64,000 nucleotides of DNA from Acridotheres tristis (Eukaryota; Chordata; Aves; Passeriformes; Sturnidae): the NCBI GenBank assembly GCA_037013685.1, contig CM072905.1:9018991-9082990 (forward strand), given 5' to 3'. Each line of letters opens with the position of its first letter. Within the stretch, counting starts at the first letter, position 1. Positions 14,125 to 25,281 of the stretch are shown here, piece after piece. The notes beneath the pieces were generated by a model. That model was given only the letters and a program-made list of their open reading frames with translations, did no database searches and was not told the origin of the DNA. A program made the translations under genes and the position numbers.

Positions 14125-14180
14125 TGTTAGAATTACTTATAGATAGGGAACCTGTTAAAATTACTTATACATGGGGAACT
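14125..14180. repeat. 28-bp tandem duplication
   Basis: Two adjacent imperfect 28-bp copies, each beginning TGTTA(G/A)AATTACTTATA and ending in a GGGGAAC-like segment. They differ at only a few positions. The duplication is in B3GNTL1 intron 1, with no evident function. Confidence 0.8.
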
Positions 14181-16373
14181 TAAGGGCCTAAGAAACTCAT
14201 TAAAAGTCTCATGGGACATTTCAAGAAGTCCCTAGAAACACAACTAAACTCCTCATTATGTGGGGTAACCACAGACACATGGTTGGAAGAAAGAGAGGAT
14301 TTGTTCCTATTGTGAGCAGGAGAGAATCCTAAGAAAAAACACAAGGATACTGAAATGGATTTATTCATGACTGAGTGCCATGTGAACACAAGTACATCGT
14401 GCAAAGACACACACAGGTGCACATATCAGAAGGCAGATTTTTGGACACTGAAGGATCTACACACAGGTAGGACCCAGTCCTGTGTAGGGTACAATGGTTA
14501 GCAACATTTCACAGCCAAATAAAATAGTGAACATCTAAAATGAATGAACTTCCTCATTTTTGGCAGGATGATGGAAGAGTTCTTAAAAGAAGTAGAGTAA
14601 AAGCTCTCTAAAATTTTAAGCAAAGTAGGCCTTTGACTTGTTGTTTTAGAGAGAGAAATAAAATAGAGAGAAACAAACAAAAAGGTGAAACTGATTACCC
14701 AATAATACAACATACAGACGAAAAAGATTATTCCAGAACTGTCTCAGATTAGTACTTTGAGACTAAAAAAAACCCAAAAATCTGGGATTCCGAAGTACTA
14801 TATTCAATTTACTCAAGATTTAAATATTCTTTATGTGGACATGGCAATTAAACCAACCAATCTAATATTTCATTCAGTAAAAAAGGGTTCCACAATTCTT
14901 CTTGCGCAGTTTTGCACATTCAGAAAAATCAGTTATTTTTCAATTTGTTTTCTGATTCACTTAGTAAAAATTTGACTAAGCCATTACCAACTAGCTTGCC
15001 ATTGGTTTGAAAACTGGAACTTCTTTGCTTTTTTTTCCGTGGTGTATTCCTGTTTTAAGTCAGGGCAGCAGTGCAAAATAGCAAGATGATGTTTGACCTC
15101 TCCCTGGTTAGTTTGAACTGAAAGCAGAAAAAAGTACTTTCAGGACAGCACATATAAAACAACCCATAAATACCTGATGGTACTGAGGTGCTCTGAACTA
15201 AACTGCTCATAACGATTAACGTGCTCCTAAACACATTACTGTGAGCAAATTCTACTTCCATAGAACCACAACCACCACACACAACTGGACACCTGCCAAA
15301 CTAAGGCCCAGAGCTGAACTGCTGATGATAATTCTGTGTAAAACCCGAAAAATTAACAAATCCACACAAATAACTGTACTCAGCAATAAGATTAACACCT
15401 CAGAGTATTGCTGATGTTGTATACTAGAGTTTTCTCAGGTTCCACCATTCTTGCTCAGCTCACTGGTTTTCTGTGTTTACTTTTAGTTTGAGGATAAATC
15501 AAAAATCTAGACTTTCATTTCTCCCTCGTTCATTACTAGATTTGCACCCTGGCTTAAGAGTTGCAATTGGGCAGTCATAAATTGGCTTTTAATGTCATGC
15601 GGCTGTATCAGGATAATACAATCTCCTTGGACCATTTAAAGAGGGGAAAAACCATGAACCAGGCCACTATTCCACTTACAGGTGCAGTCTCATAGCAAAA
15701 ATACCAGCTGGTAGTAACGTCCAGAGACTGTGTCTGCTTCTTCTGTCCCAAAACAAGATCAGCTCCAGCTCTGCCATCTCTGACAAACCCCTTCTCCAGG
15801 GTCAAACACCAACTTTGCTAAGGCACTCACTAAAAGCAGGCATAAGGAGACTTAGAATGGTTTTCCCAGTGTCCTTTTTTGCCAAGTCTATGCCAAGTCC
15901 TACTTCCCAACCCCAGCACAGATGATTATTCTGGTTCTCCTTGCAGCAGCCCTTCCCGTGTTTGACGACTGCTACCAAACCAGTGAACTACAGAGAGCAT
16001 AAAGCTCTCTCAAAGTAATTTTGAGTATGAGGGACATAAATTGCAAATAATTAATGTGCTTTTGGCATTACAAATCACGTGAGTGACAATGTGAGCGATG
16101 TGAGTCAGAAATTACCATTTCATTAGCAGAGGCTGATTTACACAGCATCCAACAGAGAGGAGTTCCGTGACCTATGAGCCAAATTGATTCTTAAAACAGA
16201 GCTATGAATGAAACCTGGATTTGAGCATTGTGACAGTGCCTGGTTTCCCCTGAACTCCACACATTCTAGACAAGTATTGTATACTCCTGTATTTTTATAT
16301 CTCTATTTATATAGCTACATCGGCACAGATAGAGATGTACATTTAACTGTGTGTGTTTCATTTATACATAAGT

Positions 16374-16481
16374 GTGCATATATAAAAATTTATATATATG
16401 TATACACACTTTATATATATATATACACACACACAACATATTATTTATATATATATATATGTATATATGTATGTATGTATA
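16374..16481. repeat. TA/TATG/CA compound microsatellite
   Basis: Runs of (TA)n, (CA)n and (TATG)n within about 110 bp, about 70 bp from the start of the GC island. The open frames across it (Tyr/Ile/His-rich) are low-complexity artefacts. Confidence 0.95.
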
Positions 16482-16582
16482 GGTATGGGAAGTAGCAAAA
16501 GCAGGAAGTGCTGTAGGAAGATTTTACGGCTTTCATTGCCAGCCCCGTGTACCCGAGCGCGCCGAGGCTGCCGTGCCGCCGG

Positions 16583-16670
16583 CCCCGAGCCCTCCGGGAG
16601 AGCTCCGGGAGAGCCCCCCGGGCCAGCCCCGAGCCCTCCGGGAGAGCTCCGGGAGAGCCCCCCGGGCCAG
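16583..16670. repeat. 44-bp GC-rich tandem duplication
   Basis: Two identical or near-identical 44-bp units starting CCCCGAGCCCTCCGGGAG follow each other directly, and each unit itself contains a repeated CCGGGAGAG motif. It lies in B3GNTL1 intron 1, about 90 bp past the exon 1 donor, and is part of the CpG island. Confidence 0.9.
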
Positions 16671-16757
16671 CCCCGGCCCCGGCCCCGGCCCAGCGCCGTG
16701 TCCGCAGCGGGCACACCCGGCCCGGGGCAGCCCGGCCCGGCCCCGCCTGTCACGTAC

Positions 16758-16808
16758 CACCTGCACGGGGCCCTCGGGGCTCCCGCCGGCTCTCCCCGAC
16801 TCCGCCAT
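16758..16808 (-). CDS. B3GNTL1: B3GNTL1 coding exon 1 (start codon exon)
   Basis: This 51-nt, 17-codon exon on the minus strand encodes MAESGRAGGSPEGPVQV and ends at a strong GTACGT donor in phase 0. It joins directly to SIIVPVHN of exon 2. The start was chosen because it is the ATG in the CpG island whose frame runs into a consensus donor, and because P-V-Q-V leads into the first beta strand as in relatives. The N-terminus is about ten residues longer than the short human one as I recall it, and is Gly/Ser-rich with no signal peptide. With exons 2-4 it gives 111 codons; the rest of the gene (the human protein is about 360 residues) is off the left edge. Splicing one codon earlier (donor GTGGTA) is possible but weaker. 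Confidence 0.85.
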
Positions 16809-16955
16809 CGCCGCCGCCCCTCAGGGAGGAGCGGGAGGAACAACCACAGAGACAGAGGCAGGAGCGGCCGGAAGAGGCTCTGCTGGAGGCGGCAGCCGAG
16901 CTCCGGCTCCGGCCCCGGCCGCAGCCCCGGCCCCGGCTCCGGGCCGTGGGGGGAG

Positions 16956-16976
16956 CCCCAGCCCCAGCCCCGGCCC
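16956..16976 (-). promoter_or_regulatory. G-quadruplex-forming motif upstream of B3GNTL1
   Basis: The minus strand carries four G-runs (GGG, GGGG, GGGG, GGGG) separated by 2-nt loops, a canonical G4 pattern. It lies about 150 bp upstream of the B3GNTL1 start codon on the non-template strand, so it would be in the RNA if transcription starts further upstream. Confidence 0.6.
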
Positions 16977-17010
16977 GTGAGGGGATCCCCAGCTCCGGCC
17001 TCTGCCCCGG

Positions 17011-17345
17011 CTGTAGAGACACTCGTACGGAAAATCACGCTATGAAAAAAACCAGTGTCCACAAAGGAGACAGAGGAGTCCTGCAACTTTATTCGAATAA
17101 AGGGAGAGAGGCCACCGGGGCACACTCTGGCAGGGTTTTCTGTCTCGAGGTGTTGGAGGACGCAGGTTCCTTTTATCCCAAACTCCTGGCCGCATGTTGT
17201 CCTCTTCCGTTGCCAGTGCTGAGGCACTCGGAAGGTACAGCCTTCCCCAATCGCCTACCACATATTCCACTCCTTAAACTTGTCATTTTCCCCCAAAGTT
17301 CCGAAGTTCAGGCTTGTGCCGACCCATTTGTCTGTTTCGGGACTC
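17011..17345 (-). mobile_element. LTR-like block (probable solo ERV LTR, minus orientation)
   Basis: Read on the minus strand, the block has LTR-like order. A U3-like segment contains GTGGTAGGCGATTGGGG. A TATA-like GGGATAAAAGG follows at 17179-17169, then about 80 nt further on an AATAAA (17093-17088), and then a GT/T-rich U5-like tail reaching toward TCTCTACA at 17011. No gag/pol/env coding sequence is attached. I could not define matching target-site duplications, so the ends are approximate. The alternative is that this is simply unusual B3GNTL1 upstream promoter sequence. Confidence 0.45.
17087..17102. promoter_or_regulatory. Palindromic bidirectional AATAAA element
   Basis: CTTTATTCGAATAAAG is a perfect 16-bp palindrome that places AATAAA on both strands (plus 17096-17101, minus 17093-17088). 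It sits where the poly(A) signal of the LTR-like block would be expected. Confidence 0.55.
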
Positions 17346-17830
17346 ACTCTGTCTGGGCTCTGTAGCGAACCTGCTGCTTGAAGAAGTTAATAGAGACATT
17401 AAGATCTATTTCAAAGACGTAAACACCCAATACCTTCACTCATCGAATTTTTTGTTAAGGTACTAGCACACATCTTCCCTCTCACACTGATTCCTCAATA
17501 GATGCCTGCTTCCCCTCACTTGTTCTCTAAGCTCAATCCTGTAAATTTTCAGCAATGTTACAATGCTTTTTCAAAGTTATCTCCCACACTGAGGTATGGC
17601 AGCAGGTAGTAGCCTGCTTGAACTGAAATTTGCGCAAACGAAAACAAATTTTTTGTTTTGGAGTTGTTCATTGTACACATTCCTGCAGAATGATGATGGT
17701 AATGCCAGTGTTCTCTAATCTCTCCAGTCTGGGCTTTTCTTGGTCTGAACTACTGTGTTAGTGCTTTTTTAATATAAAAGTTTCTAATCACCTTTGAAAA
17801 GGGAAAATTGCTGTGGTAATGATGCCATCA

Positions 17831-18202
17831 TCATAGAATCATGAAATATTAAAGGATTGGAATGGACGTTATAGCTCATCCCATTCCACACCCTGCTAAA
17901 ATACTGTTTCCTTCATGCAGAAAAAGATCTGGGGGATAGGGACACCTTCCACTGTCCCAGGCTGCTCCAAGCCCTGTCCAGCCTGGCCTTGGGCACTGCC
18001 AGGGATCCAGGGACAGCCACAGCTGCTCTGGGCACCCTGTGCCAGGGCCTGCCCACCTTCACAGGGAAAAATTTGTTCCTGATACCTTACCTGAGTTTCC
18101 TCTCTTTCTACTTGTACCCATTATTCCTTGTTCTGTCACTGCAGTTCCTAACAAGGAGTCCCTCTCCAACTTCCTTGTAGGCCCCTTCAGATACTGGAAG
18201 GC
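17831..18202 (-). mobile_element. CR1 LINE 3' fragment (minus orientation)
   Basis: On the plus strand it begins TCATAGAATCATGAAATATT, followed by the familiar order of a reversed avian CR1 3' end: a 'ggattggaatggacg' block, 'gggacaccttccactgtccc', 'aggctgctccaagccctgtc', 'cctggccttgggcac', 'aaggagtccctctccaac' and 'cttgtaggcccc'. It is truncated at the 5' end, has no intact reverse transcriptase, and looks old or diverged. It is the best-preserved LINE copy in the window. Confidence 0.9.
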
Positions 18203-20984
18203 ATTTCAAAATATACTGGAAAGTATTATTGATCATTGATTAACTGAAATTGTGGTTGTGCAACCACTTACTCCCTTGAAAATGTTCACAGCTAAAAGGG
18301 ATTGCAGCACCAGGCCCTGTACAACAACCTATTCAGAATTTTTAAAATTTGCACAAAGCAACCTTTGTTAAGTGAAATCCTGAGATTATCCCTTGTTTAT
18401 TTGAAGAGCCTGTTAAACAGCCAGACAATTCAAGGAGCAAACAGAGCAGAGTTATCTTAAAATGTTGGTTGGCACACAAATCTGAGAACTGAGGAGGTGA
18501 GGAGGACAGCCAAGCAGTAATTCACCCTTGGAATCTATTTCAAATTATCTGCACAGCTTCTCACCGTCCGGCCTGAGTTTAATCTCCCCATGAACAGCAC
18601 TGCTAAATATGATCATTCCTGTTTCTGGCGACAAAGGCTGCTGGCACTGTTCTGTTGCCTGCATGCTTTGCTTTATCAAAGAAAGTGTAGCAGAGTATTG
18701 CTTTACTCACCCTAAACCAAACAAAAGTCTTAGTCAGGGACAGCGCCTCATTAAGTGAAGCAAAATGCAGAGCAAAGCCTTTGCTGCCTTCCCTGAGGAA
18801 AATACAGAACCAGTCAAACCCACCAGAAATGTTTTCTGAGTTATATTATGTAGCTGACCACAAAGAGTAATTAAATACAAACTTCTGCTTAGAATGTGAT
18901 TTTTGTTTGGGGTGGGTTTGGAAAGACATTTAAAGGCCCATAAGCATGTGGAACCTATTCAGTGGGATTGTCAGGGCAACCTAGGCAGCTAACATCCATT
19001 GTGAGAGTTCTTACCTACTGGCTTTTGAAATTCCAGCAGGCATTTCTGTGTCCTTGGGCAACTTGGGAAATTAAATAGTTTCCAAAATATAGTCAACTGT
19101 TTCACTGCCCATTCTGCTTTCATGTGGGTCAGAATGGAAAGAGATCTTCCAACACTGTCGCAACCAACTCATTAAGAAGCAAGAAAGGATGGTTTGGTCC
19201 TGGTTCTACTCCCAATTGCTCTACATTAAAGATTTTTCACAGTGGTGGGAGGCAGCTCACAAAGCAATCCTCACAGCTAATATCATTGCAAACTCAGACA
19301 TTTCTCATCAATTTAATTTTTAGCTTTTATTTCCGACAAAATAATCTTTTGAGGAGTATTACTGTGAACCTTGTGATTTCTGGAGGCTTTAGCTATCAAA
19401 CAAATTTTCCTCATTTTAATGGAGAAACACAATATCTAGAAAGTTAGTTTTGTTTTTTTACATTTAACTGTCATTTCTAAATTGACACAGACTCACAATA
19501 CGAACAACATGGGCCTATTGACTTGTGAGGGCAGATCTCAGCTGATTTGACTGGAATTTAAAAGAAGATAAAGCAACATTGCTTGTGTAGGCTATCAGTG
19601 GGGTTATTGAGGCCAAGTAGTCTTGGGTTTAGTTTCTTTTTGAAAAGCTCAAACAGTAACTGGGGTGGTGAAAATGCATCTGTACAAACAAATCTGTTGT
19701 GTTGTGGAGCATGTGGGCAGCTTCATTTGGCTGTTTCTTTATTGGAAAGACAGAATGAGTGAGTATAGAGTGTTCTTTTAACACATTTATCACTGAAGTT
19801 ACAAGCTCTAGTACTGAAGTATTTCCAGAACACACTGTTGAAAGGATCATTCAATAGAGTAGGTAAAAAATTCAGCTCAGCAAGTTTTGAAACTGTTTCT
19901 ATTCAAAGAATGCTTTGAGCTTCCAAAAATGCTCTGTTATTTTCATAAAATGTCACAGTTGAGTGGCAAGAGAAGAGGGGGCCAATATGTCTCATTACAG
20001 TACAAAACAGTGCAAGGAGACTTGAGAATCTCATCTAGTCCTGGCATCCTGAGACAGGATCAACTCACAAACATCTACTGGTCTATGAGGCTTCATGACA
20101 TCCTCAGCCACTTTATTGCAGTCCTTACTATCTTTGCCCATAGAAAGATTTCCTTAATATTCAGCTTAGATATTGCAGCATGTTCAAAGCCCCCTGAAGT
20201 TTGGCCAGCTAAGATCTTTTCCCTCTGGCTAAAAGATGCAGACTTCTGTGATCTCCCCAGTTTTAGAGCTGTTGAGGGTGAGCCTATAGCATAATTTACC
20301 CTTTTTATACAGATGCTTTTTCTCTCTCTGTCTCTTTCTCCCTCCATAGTGTTCAGCTCTCAAGGTACAGCTCCTTACTTTGAATTCTCTGTTAGTAGCT
20401 GCATCTTAATATTTTACCTCAGACAAGAATTATCCCACTTTGCTCCTGCCTTAGTAGATTTGGCACTTTGTCTGCATTTTAGACTAGATGTGAAAAGTTT
20501 TGCTGAGCTACTAAAAAAGAAAACAGGACACTTACCACTCTACTCTGTTTTTTTGCAGGCCTAAAAAAAAATTTATAATCAAACACCCTGACTAAATACT
20601 AACAAGGAGAGGAGCAACCTGCCCAAAGACAAGACTAGAATCTCTTAGAAAGGGCACAGCCCCCATCCCTTCAGCCTATGTGTCCACCCTAAGAGGCTGC
20701 TCAGCCCCTCCTTCAGGGGTCCCCTGATAGCCCTCTCCCAGTGGCTTTATCCCCTGCAGCTGTGTGCCTTCTCAGCTGCTTTCTTGCTAATGCCTATGTT
20801 AACCCTTTCTTTGCCTGAGAAGACTTGCAAATTCCATCACAAATCCTTTAGTCCTTCCCCAGCCTGCATGCATAAAGTCCCTTTATTAATTAATGATTTT
20901 CTGAATTTGCAAATTGCTGTTGAGCTTCCCTCCCATCCCATGCTCTCGTTTAGGTTATGGACATCTGATTTGTTCAGTGGTGTT

Positions 20985-21250
20985 TTAGACCTTTGTTTAT
21001 TCTCTTGGCACTGTTCTGGATGCTCTCTGGGCACTTTGCATCTCTGCTGGAGAAAAAACCCCAGCACCAGTCCTGGTGCTCCTGCTGGGGCTGGACCAGA
21101 GCAGGATTACTTCCCATGTCTTGCAAGCCATACTCCTGTTTGCACAGCTTAGTGCAATGTTTGCCTTTTTCACAATGGCTTGACACTGTTAACTCCTAAT
21201 CAGCTTGTGATCTATTATATCCCCTAGATCTTTTTCTGCATGAGGGAAAC
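20985..21250 (-). mobile_element. Possible ancient CR1/L3-type LINE remnant
   Basis: The run containing 'gacactgttaactcc', 'cagcttgtgatctatta' and 'cccctagatctttttctgc' resembles a reversed L3/CR1-like segment known from many amniotes. The rest is too diverged for me to bound. The open frames across it do not form a convincing reverse transcriptase. This is assigned from memory of the family's wording. Confidence 0.4.
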
Positions 21251-23875
21251 AGTATTTTAGCAGTTTTATTCCAGTCAGCCACATGAGAAGAAAATGACTG
21301 AAGTAGTGTGAGTGAGATTATCTGCTTTGAGCTTCAATACCAGGATTGTTTACTGGTTTCCAATTAGTTACATGTGTACACCCTGTTAAGGGAGTTGCAC
21401 AATGCCTTCCTTTGGCCTTCAGAGCTTTATTACTAGCAAGGACTAGTACCTAATAGTTATTTGGGCCAATTTCCCTGTGTACTCAAGACTTCAAATGCTC
21501 AGCTGAAATTACAGGCCTAATTGCTCTTACAATTTAGACATATTGAGTTTGGGTAACCTCACTGAAAATGTTGCAGCTCCTTAGAGAAGAAACGTTGTGT
21601 GATGCATTTCTTTCGCTGAAACATTAGCTGTCCTTAGAAAGGATGTTACTTATTTCTTCTTTCTTCTTTTTAAATGAGTCAGCCTGAAGAAGCCGGTGGT
21701 TGTTTTCATGAGGTGGCAAATACCACAAATATTCTGTTAGGTGGAGTACTGGATTTGGGTACCTTTGTGGGTGAATTAGAAAGATGCCATTCATTTCAGT
21801 ACCAGCCCACATCTCCAAACATACACTCTCCTTTACCACCAGTCATCCCACCCCTGTGTGCTTCCACATCCTCCCCTCAGCCTGCTGGGCTGCAGCAGTG
21901 TGATGTGGTGCAGGTTCCCTGCTCTGCTCAAGCCATTCTCCTGCTGCTCCAGCTCTGGAGTGTGCCTTTATATTTAGTATGATTTTGTGGCATTGAGACT
22001 GCAAGAGGTGAGGCAGTGACAAGTGAGAGGCACAGTTCTTCCAGAGAACTGAAGCAGATTAGTGCAGGTTTTTCTTTGCCAAGGGTTTTAATATTTGAGC
22101 AATATTATGCAAAGTTAGACTTTAATTTGGTAATCTTTTCCTAAAGGAATGATTCTAAATAATGCAGCATTTTAAAAATAGAGTAAAAGAAACAGATGTA
22201 CTTTTTAGCTGGTGAAATCTCCTGGAGGATCCAGTGATAGGCACGTGATTATGGTCTTTCCACCTCAGTTAATACAGTTTGGGTTTGCTATTAACAAACC
22301 AATCTGGAACTCAGTAAAGTAATAAAGGCATTTTCCTTACATACCCAAAAAAAGCTTCAGTAAGTAAGTTATCTGGAGGGAAAGGTTCTTCTTTACAAAA
22401 GATAGCAAGATCCAGATAATGGAAAGAGATAAAGGGTAGCCTTGACTTCCCATTTTCCTGTGTGCCACCAGTGATAACCCTTGAGAATCAATGTTTCTAC
22501 TTGAAGAAGAGTAAACCTTTCTAGTGTTCAGTTTAGGTTGTTTGTTTTTCAAAACCACACCTCTGTTTGATCTTCTTGATAACTGAAGTATTAAACACTT
22601 GCAAAATCAAGTTATTCTGAAGAGCTGAGGAAAGTTGGAATTGTATATTTCCCAAAGATTCACTGGTAAGTTCATACTGTCCACAGACGGAATTTTGTTG
22701 AACTTCAGTACCTTTGGGAGCTTAAACTTCTTTGTATTAAGTACAGGAAGCATCTGACATTTAAAATGGGAAAGTGCTTAAAGAAATAAATCATATCCTT
22801 CCAAAAGAATGTATACATAATAGGAACTGGGATGTGTATAATAAAAGAAATCCACAGACCATGTATTGGATGCACATCTTTATATGACACACAAGAAGAG
22901 AAATGAATAACATTTTGATTTGTGAATTAGCCAAAGGCATGTGAAGAAAAGATACAGGAATTGTATAGCTCTAGAGAATACAGCAACATTTACTTAATAT
23001 GTCTTCATTGAAAACAGAATTCAATAGGTTCTTTAAATCTTTATAATGCCCCAATAAAAACATTTTATTATGTCTTATTATATCTTTTAATATCATCCTT
23101 AAAATGCTAACCTGCTCTGAAAAGTGGGTCTTAAAGTACAGTTTATTGTGACTAATTCTATTTCAGTTTTGTTTAATTTTCAAGCCACGACTGTTCTGCA
23201 TTTTCCTGTAAATGCCAGTTCATCATACTCACCCTGGGTTATGAAATTAAAAGTTTTCTTGTTCATGCATCTTCAGTAAAATGGATTTAACAGCTTCATT
23301 AAAGCTAATAATAGTGCTGATAATACAAAAGGCAGTACAGAGAGCAGCTCTCTCTTACAGTTGTACTGGCTGTGTGTTGTAAAAGAGTAGCAAAGATTTA
23401 ATTCTTGTCAGAAAATTGACCAGATGTGAGCAGAGCAGAGAATGGAAACTCTTCCCTTTCAGTGAAAAACTGTTACTCCATATTTATATTCTTTCTTTGC
23501 TGAATGTAACTCTTCTCAAGGCCAGAAGGGCCTTTGAACAGCTGAGAAATGTGATGCTAACCTGAGGACATGCATCTCTCTGAGGAAAGGAGCCAATGAG
23601 CTGTGCAAGTGCTATCTGTGGTGCTTTGTTATTATCTTACCCAGCAGTGCCCACAGCTCCGGGCCAGTGGGAAGGGCAGGGGCACACCCCCACTGTGGGA
23701 TCATGTGTCCATGGGGACTCACCGTGGGGACACGCTGCTGTGGGACCACTGGGGCCAGCTGGGGGAACAGGGGCTGCTGTGGGGAGCAGGGGGCTGAGAC
23801 TGCACCAGGCCACTGGAACTGCTCAGCTCTGCTCCTTCTGCCTGCCTTCAGGGGAGCTGAGGAGGAGCTGGAACT

Positions 23876-24818
23876 TTGTGCAGCATTAGGGACTGATGGA
23901 GGCTGTGCAGCATTGGGGACTGATGGGGGCTGTGCAGCATTGGGGACTGATGGGGACTGTACAGAATTAGGGACTGATGGGGACTGTACAGAATTAGGGA
24001 CTGATGGAGGCTGTGCAGCATTGGGGACTGATGGGGGCTGTGCAGCATTGGGGACTGATGGGGGCTGTGCAGCATTGGGGACTGATGGGGACTGTGCAGC
24101 ATTGGGGACTGATGGGGACTGTACAGAATTAGGGACTGATGGAGGCTGTGCAGCATTGGGGACTGATGGAGGCTGTGCAGCATTGGGGACTGATGGGGGC
24201 TGTGCAGCATTGGGGACTGATGGGGACTGTGCAGCATTGGGGACTGATGGGGACTGTACAGAATTAGGGACTGATGGGGACTGTGCAGCATTGGGGACTG
24301 ATGGGGGCTGTGCAGCATTGGGGACTGATGGGGACTGTGCAGCATTAGGGACTGATGGGGACTGTGCAGCATTGGGGACTGATGGAGGCTGTGCAGCATT
24401 GGGGACTGATGGAGGCTGTGCAGCATTGGGGACTGATGGAGGCTGTGCAGCATTGGGGACTGATGGGGACTGTGCAGCATTGGGGACTGATGGAGGCTGT
24501 GCAGCATTAGGGACTGATGGGGACTGTGCAGCATTAGGGACAGATGGAGGCTGTGCAGCATTGGGGACTGATGGGGACTGTACAGAATTAGGGACAGATG
24601 GAGGCTGTGCAGCATTGGGGACTGATGGGGACTGTATAGAATTAGGGACTGATGGAGGCTGTGCAGCATTGGGGACTGATGGGGACTGTACAGCATTGGG
24701 GACTGATGGGGACTGTACAGAATTAGGGACTGATGGGGACTGTACAGAATTGGGGACTGATGGAGGCTGTGCAGCATTAGGGACTGATGGAGGCTGTGCA
24801 GCATTAGGGACTGATGGG
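23876..24818. repeat. 27-bp minisatellite, about 35 copies
   Basis: Thirty-four complete units plus a partial one follow each other with no visible indel. Each unit translates in one plus-strand frame as A/E-L-G-T-D-G-G/D-C-A/T. Variation is confined to a few sites: GGC versus GAC, gcagcatt versus acagaatt, TTG versus TTA, and GGA versus GGG. Because 27 is divisible by three and the variants avoid stops, the array stays open in one plus-strand frame (23667-24896, 409 codons) and in one minus-strand frame (24804-23848, 318 codons). No splice context, homologous domain or upstream promoter supports coding, so I call it a minisatellite. Confidence 0.95.
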
Positions 24819-25265
24819 AGCAGTGGGACTGGGAGTGGAAGTAAAGGACTTCAGCAAATCTGTCTGTACAATGATCTTTTCAAAGGACATTATTAGGTCA
24901 CAATAATTTTGTGTGAATAAACTTACAATTGTGTCAGGTTTAGAGGTTTTTTTAGGTAAGGTTATGGCATCTGTGACATTACAGATAGAATTTGGCTATC
25001 AAAATTGTTTTAGGAGCACGTCTATGGAGACTACCTTGCTGTGCTAGCAGGATATAAGAGATGACAGTAAATTGTTTCATTGTGTAGAGGTTCCCTGGTA
25101 ACGTCACCCTGATGCCATTAGAGCCTGCAATAAACCACCGTGCACAAAAGACCTTGCATCTCCCTCCATGGCACAAAATCCTTACTCATGTACTTCTTAT
25201 TCTTTCCACAATAAACCCAAATACTTAACTTTCATCTGAACTTTCCCTTCCCAAATGAAGTACTA

Positions 25266-25281
25266 TTTTTTTTTTTTTTTA
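25266..25281. repeat. Poly(T) run
   Basis: An uninterrupted T tract of roughly 16 nt in intergenic sequence. It could be a relic of a retroposed poly(A) tail on the minus strand, but no recognisable element adjoins it. Confidence 0.7.

Larger units (their letters stand above)
13357..16757 (-). other. B3GNTL1: B3GNTL1 intron 1
   Basis: This intron of about 3.4 kb runs from the GTACGT donor at 16757 to the TTGTAG acceptor next to 13356. It holds a 28-bp tandem duplication (14125-14180), a TA/TATG microsatellite (16374-16481) and, near its 5' end, a 44-bp GC-rich tandem duplication inside the CpG island. No coding exon was recognised. Confidence 0.85.
16545..17010. promoter_or_regulatory. B3GNTL1: CpG island / B3GNTL1 promoter region
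   Basis: This block of about 460 bp is extremely GC-rich and CpG-dense, in otherwise AT-rich surroundings. It contains the B3GNTL1 first coding exon (16808-16758). Sequence on its right side (above 16808) would be 5' UTR and core promoter for the minus-strand gene. No TATA box is evident within the island. The minus strand holds four closely spaced G-runs at 16976-16956. The transcription start cannot be placed from sequence alone. Confidence 0.8.

Noticed and set aside
16398..17365. Long overlapping open frames (up to about 270 codons) on both strands of the 16.5-17.3 kb island
   Set aside because: The Pro/Arg/Ala/Gly-rich content comes from high GC and tandem repeats. Only the 17-codon exon 1 with its GTACGT donor joins known protein.
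23667..24896. 409-codon open frame across the 27-bp repeat as a real protein gene
   Set aside because: No splice or promoter context and no known family. The equally open opposite strand is explained by a 27-bp unit divisible by three.
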